A DNA stretch of 10,238 nt, taken from positions 1-10,238 of the forward strand of contig CAJTNK010000070.1 in the NCBI GenBank assembly GCA_910577885.1. The letters are read 5' to 3'. Every line of letters starts with the position of its first letter. Position 1 is the first letter of the stretch. A model generated the notes under the pieces. It searched no databases and was not told the DNA's origin. It saw only the letters and a program-made list of their open reading frames with translations. Below are positions 7,743 to 10,238 of the stretch, piece after piece. This DNA comes from an uncultured Rikenella sp. (GTDB taxonomy: Bacteria; Bacteroidota; Bacteroidia; Bacteroidales; Rikenellaceae). Both the position numbers and the translations under genes were made by a program.

Positions 7743-7996
7743 ACTGTTCTCTTTGTGAACAAAGAGAACCAGAAAAACTTTCGAGGATGCTTGCGCATCC
7801 TAACTCTATCTCGGGACAGTATTCGCCGACTGTGGGCCGGGGCAGTGGGGGCGCTTAATGCGAGCTAAAACTCATAGCGCCCCCGCTGCTCCCGGCCCAC
7901 GAACGAGCGGAGAACCTTGTGACCCGGATGGCTTTAAAGTGCGAAGCACTTTCGGAAATTTCTTTGGTTCTTTCTTTTTAAAGAAAGAACAGTACC
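7743..7996 (+). repeat. Palindromic element, complete copy 2
   Basis: The plan is that of 2269-2530. An 11-bp hairpin GTTCTCTTTGT with a GA loop (7746-7769) is followed by GGATGC/GCATCC (7785-7800). The central long hairpin has arms 7832-7854 and 7877-7900 and a loop containing TTAATGC and TAAAACTC. Then come AAAGTGC-GAA-GCACTTT (7936-7952) and an 11-bp right-end hairpin (7967-7990). The left hairpin and the central arms differ from copy 1 by compensated changes. The 408 bp gap between the HAD gene and the methyltransferase gene holds this element and the HAD promoter only. It probably lies downstream of the minus-strand methyltransferase transcript and could act as its end. Confidence 0.85.
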
Positions 7997-8064
7997 ATAC
8001 AGTAGCCAATGACCGGGCAAAGCAAGAGCTTCAGAAAGTTCCCGGTTCCTAAAAGGCGAATCAT

Positions 8065-8907
8065 TTAGCAGCCAGAGCGTTGCAGGATTTGGCGCCAGTC
8101 GCGGACCGAGTGGCAGAGCCACCGGAGCAGCAGTCGGTCCCGATCTTCGTCGTCGAGCTGCCAGGCGATGGCGTTCCGAGGGTCTCGGACCCGTTCGGCG
8201 AGCCGTTGCGCCACGATCGCCGCCGAGACCGAGATGTTGAGACTCTCGGCAAACCCCACCATCGGAATCGAGACAATCGCATCCGCTTGGTCCGCCAGCC
8301 AGTCCGAGATACCGCTCTTTTCGGTGCCCATGAAGAGGGCGAAAGGCCCCGCCTGGACGTCGAACGTCGACGGCGTGAAGTTCACACGCCGCCCGTCGAC
8401 CTCCTCCGTCGGCCGCGGCGGAGCCGTCGCCACGATCCGGTAACCCCGCTCCCGCAGGTGACCCACCAAAGCCGGCGTATCCGTCCACTTCCGAATGTCG
8501 AGCCACTGGTCCGTCCCCCGGACGATGTGTTTGTTGGGCGCAAACCGCACGGTATGCTCCACCGCATGAAGCTCCTGGATCCCGAACGCCTCCGAACTGC
8601 GAATCACCGCACTGGCGTTATGGGGATAGTAAATATCCTCGAGACACATCACCAGGTAGCGCGTGCGGTGGTCGAGCCGTCCGGTCAAGCTCTCGTAGCG
8701 TTCCGGCAAGACGAACTCCCGCAGACAGCCGATCTTCCGCCGCACGGCGTCGATCGGCTCCCGCTCCGGCCGCTCGGCATCCGCCCCCTCCACCGCGGCC
8801 GGACGCACATCGCCGGGCTGCAACGAAGCATTCAGGTCGCGCAGCTGCTGTTTGGTCGGCAGGCCGTTCTCTTTGAAATAGTCCGTGTTATTTTCTGTAT
8901 TTCCCAT
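8065..8907 (-). CDS. trmH: TrmH-like tRNA/rRNA 2'-O-methyltransferase
   Basis: This encodes 280 residues of the SpoU/SPOUT (trefoil-knot) methyltransferases, which use S-adenosylmethionine to methylate a ribose 2'-OH. Motif 1 is PHNASAVIRSSEAFG (95-109; Asn97 and Arg103 are the RNA-binding/catalytic pair). Motif 2 is LFMGTEKSGIS (191-201). Motif 3 is IPMVGFAESLNISVSAAI (214-231). The VMCLEDIYYPHN lead-in and the GTDQWLDI stretch resemble TrmH, the tRNA Gm18 enzyme, more than RlmB, so the symbol is likely but not certain. It is about 50 residues longer than E. coli TrmH because of a hydrophilic N-terminus (1-60) lacking an obvious fold. The ATG at 8907 overlaps the end of rsgA by 20 bp, implying translational coupling; no other suitable upstream start exists. 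The stop at 8065 is preceded by an intact C-terminus. Confidence 0.88.
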   Translation of the reverse strand: MGNTENNTDYFKENGLPTKQQLRDLNASLQPGDVRPAAVEGADAERPEREPIDAVRRKIGCLREFVLPERYESLTGRLDHRTRYLVMCLEDIYYPHNASAVIRSSEAFGIQELHAVEHTVRFAPNKHIVRGTDQWLDIRKWTDTPALVGHLRERGYRIVATAPPRPTEEVDGRRVNFTPSTFDVQAGPFALFMGTEKSGISDWLADQADAIVSIPMVGFAESLNISVSAAIVAQRLAERVRDPRNAIAWQLDDEDRDRLLLRWLCHSVRDWRQILQRSGC

Positions 8908-9838
8908 CCTTGTCGTCGTCCTCCAGCATTTTCAGGTAACTCACATAGCGGCTCTCGGCCACCTCACCGCACGCCACGGCCGCCATCACCGCACAATTGG
9001 GTTCGTGGGTGTGGGTACAGTTGTAGTACTGACACTCCGAAGCCCGGCGGAAAAGATCCGGAAAGTAGCGCGCCAGCTCCTCCGGCGCGATGTCCACCAG
9101 TCCGAAGCCTTTGATCCCCGGCGTGTCGATCAGGAGTCCGCCCCCCGTGAGCGGAAAGATCTCCGAGAAGGTGGTCGTATGTTTTCCCTTGTGGTGATAG
9201 TCCGAGATGGCTCCGGTTTTGAGCCCCAAACCCGGTTGAATGGCGTTGACGAGGGTCGACTTCCCGACCCCCGAATGGCCCGAGAAGAGCGACGTCCGCC
9301 CCCGCATCCGCTCGCGGAGGGCGTCGACCCCCTGGCCGGACCTGGCCGAGACCTCGAGCACCTCATACCCCGCGCTGCGGTAGACCTGCTCGAAAGCGTC
9401 GATCGCCTCAGGCCAACCCTCGTCGGCCAGCAGGTCGACCTTGTTGAGGAGAATCACGACCGGAATCCGGTAAGCCTCGGCCGTGACCAGAAAACGATCG
9501 ATGAACTCGGTACTGGTCGCCGGCCGGTCGAGCGTCACGACCAGGTAAGCGGTGTCGATGTTGGCGGCGATAATATGGCTCTCGCGCGAGAGGTTCGAGG
9601 CGCGCCGAATGATATAATTCGTCCGGGGCCGGATCTCGACGATGACGTTATCGCCCTCGTCGTCCCCGACTTCGGCCCGGACGCGGTCGCCGACCACCAC
9701 CGGATTGGTCGTCCGGCTGCCCCGCAGGCGGAACACCCCCCGAATCCGACACCGAACGGTCTGGCCGGTAGCCGCATCGAGCACCGCATACCAACTGCCC
9801 GTGCTCTTCGTTACGATACCTTCGATAATCTCTGCCAT
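8888..9838 (-). CDS. rsgA: Ribosome small-subunit GTPase RsgA
   Basis: This encodes 316 residues, the normal length for RsgA/YjeQ, a circularly permuted GTPase that acts in late 30S subunit maturation. An N-terminal OB-fold (about 1-75) is followed by G motifs in permuted order: G4 NKVD (132-135), G5 SA (164-165), G1 GHSGVGKST (187-195), G2 region GKHTTT (218-223) and G3 DTPG (238-241). The C-terminal zinc site is complete: Cys269, Cys274, His276 and Cys282. The ATG at 9838 starts the OB-fold directly and lies 8 bp after a -7 box. It is the first gene of a two-gene unit with the tRNA methyltransferase, a sensible pairing of ribosome and tRNA maturation. No frameshift or missing residue is seen. 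Confidence 0.96.
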   Translation of the reverse strand: MAEIIEGIVTKSTGSWYAVLDAATGQTVRCRIRGVFRLRGSRTTNPVVVGDRVRAEVGDDEGDNVIVEIRPRTNYIIRRASNLSRESHIIAANIDTAYLVVTLDRPATSTEFIDRFLVTAEAYRIPVVILLNKVDLLADEGWPEAIDAFEQVYRSAGYEVLEVSARSGQGVDALRERMRGRTSLFSGHSGVGKSTLVNAIQPGLGLKTGAISDYHHKGKHTTTFSEIFPLTGGGLLIDTPGIKGFGLVDIAPEELARYFPDLFRRASECQYYNCTHTHEPNCAVMAAVACGEVAESRYVSYLKMLEDDDKDGKYRK

Positions 9839-9846
9839 GGTGCGAA

Positions 9847-9854
9847 CAAAGTTA
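9847..9854 (-). promoter_or_regulatory. -7 box, rsgA unit
   Basis: The minus strand reads TAACTTTG, an exact TAnnTTTG match, 8 bp ahead of the ATG at 9838. A transcript starting a few bases downstream would be leaderless or nearly so. No clear -33 element is visible. Confidence 0.55.
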
Positions 9855-9899
9855 ACGATTTTCCGCGGTTCGCACCACGGTACCGCACGGACTTTGACC

Positions 9900-9954
9900 G
9901 GTGCCTCCCGGCACGCAAATTGGTTTTGGCGGCCGGAAGGGTAATACCGAGTGC
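9900..9954. repeat. Variant REP-like core and 33-bp shared module
   Basis: GGTGCCTCCCGGCAC (9900-9914) repeats the variant core at 5732-5746. Positions 9922-9954 are the inverted copy of 5743-5775 with two mismatches. The 9839-10238 region holds no gene I can support; it contains the rsgA promoter and these repeats. Confidence 0.7.
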
Positions 9955-9960
9955 TGTTCG

Positions 9961-10002
9961 AAGAGACTTGGCAAAGAAAAGAAGAGACTTGGCAAAGAAA
10001 AA
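9961..10002. repeat. 21-bp tandem duplication
   Basis: AAGAGACTTGGCAAAGAAAA begins at 9961 and again at 9982, giving a period of 21 bp over two nearly perfect copies. Part of the unit (GCAAAGAAAA, then CCCAG) also occurs at 5562-5576, so it is a local duplication within a dispersed module. Confidence 0.75.
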
Positions 10003-10040
10003 CCCAGCAAAACGCCCGGTGACCCTATAGCCCAGCCCCG

Positions 10041-10073
10041 GGGTGCCGCTCGGCACTCGAACCGAGCTGTGTC
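10041..10073. repeat. 33-bp module with REP-like core
   Basis: This is an inverted copy of 5364-5396 with a single mismatch; the core GGTGCCGCTCGGCAC lies at 10042-10056. Confidence 0.75.
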
Positions 10074-10147
10074 GGCCTTAAGCGTCGGCAACAGCGGATA
10101 CAGTTGGGCGTTGACGGTGGCCAGTTCCAGTGTCCGCTTCTTGGGCT

Positions 10148-10197
10148 TCGGCTTTCTCGCCCGAATGGCCGGCAAAACGCCCGGTGGGCGCGGCGGA
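10148..10197. repeat. Palindromic module related to left edge and 5.3-5.5 kb
   Basis: CTCGCCCGAATGGCCGG (10155-10171), followed by AAAACGCCCGGTGGGCG, resembles the complement of 55-107 and the left half of hairpin 2 (5483-5510). CGCCC/GGGCG pairs locally. It is too divergent to define exact ends, and the window stops soon after. Confidence 0.55.
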
Positions 10198-10238
10198 TTT
10201 TACCCTCGAGCCAGGCCGGGCCCAACCCTCTCGGGGAG

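Noticed and set aside
9852..10175. 107-codon minus-strand frame upstream of rsgA
   Set aside because: It starts at TTG, runs through two repeat modules and the 21-bp tandem, and covers the rsgA promoter; only a short internal stretch looks coding, and it is listed as a finding.

Overview
The window looks like a chromosomal piece of a fairly GC-rich member of the Bacteroidota, most likely a Rikenellaceae/Alistipes-like gut bacterium. Three observations support this. Bacteroidota-type -7 boxes (TAnnTTTG) sit just ahead of three transcription units. The first gene encodes a hypothetical lipoprotein of a style common in this phylum. The class III aminotransferase has the sequence style of the Bacteroidota branch. 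The genus is inference only.

Layout from left to right. A minus-strand lipoprotein gene of unknown function (166-1758) is followed by an 821 bp gap packed with palindromes. Then comes clpB on the plus strand (2580-5174), with a clear intrinsic terminator. A second palindrome-rich gap (5175-5824) follows. Next is a minus-strand pair: a HAD-family phosphatase (7656-7027) and a class III aminotransferase (7015-5825), 11 bp apart. A third gap (7657-8064) carries another copy of the element found before clpB. The last genes are a minus-strand pair, rsgA (9838-8888) and a TrmH-like tRNA 2'-O-methyltransferase (8907-8065), which overlap by 20 bp. The right edge (9839-10238) is again repeat-rich.

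The genes are ordinary housekeeping genes: protein disaggregation, 30S subunit maturation, tRNA methylation and amino-acid/phosphate metabolism. The unusual part is the DNA between transcription units. Every such gap holds dispersed palindromic elements, whereas the two within-operon junctions hold none. At least three kinds are visible. (1) A roughly 255-262 bp element at 2269-2530 and 7743-7996 has inverted two-hairpin ends and a central long hairpin; the loop is constant, but the arm sequences differ between copies while still pairing. (2) Composite long hairpins at 1894-1969, 2005-2081, 5394-5471 and 5599-5676 form two collinear arrays in inverted orientation; their outer arms are conserved and their inner stems have been replaced by different but still complementary sequence. 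(3) A REP-like 15 bp core (GGTGCCGCTCGGCAC and variants) lies in larger 33-34 bp modules shared between 5.3-5.8 kb, 9.9-10.2 kb and the left edge.

I cannot name a known family for elements 1 and 2. The pairing preserved across diverged sequence implies that either a folded RNA or ssDNA is selected, or that palindromes are repaired by template switching. No gene in the window is an obvious mobiliser of these elements.
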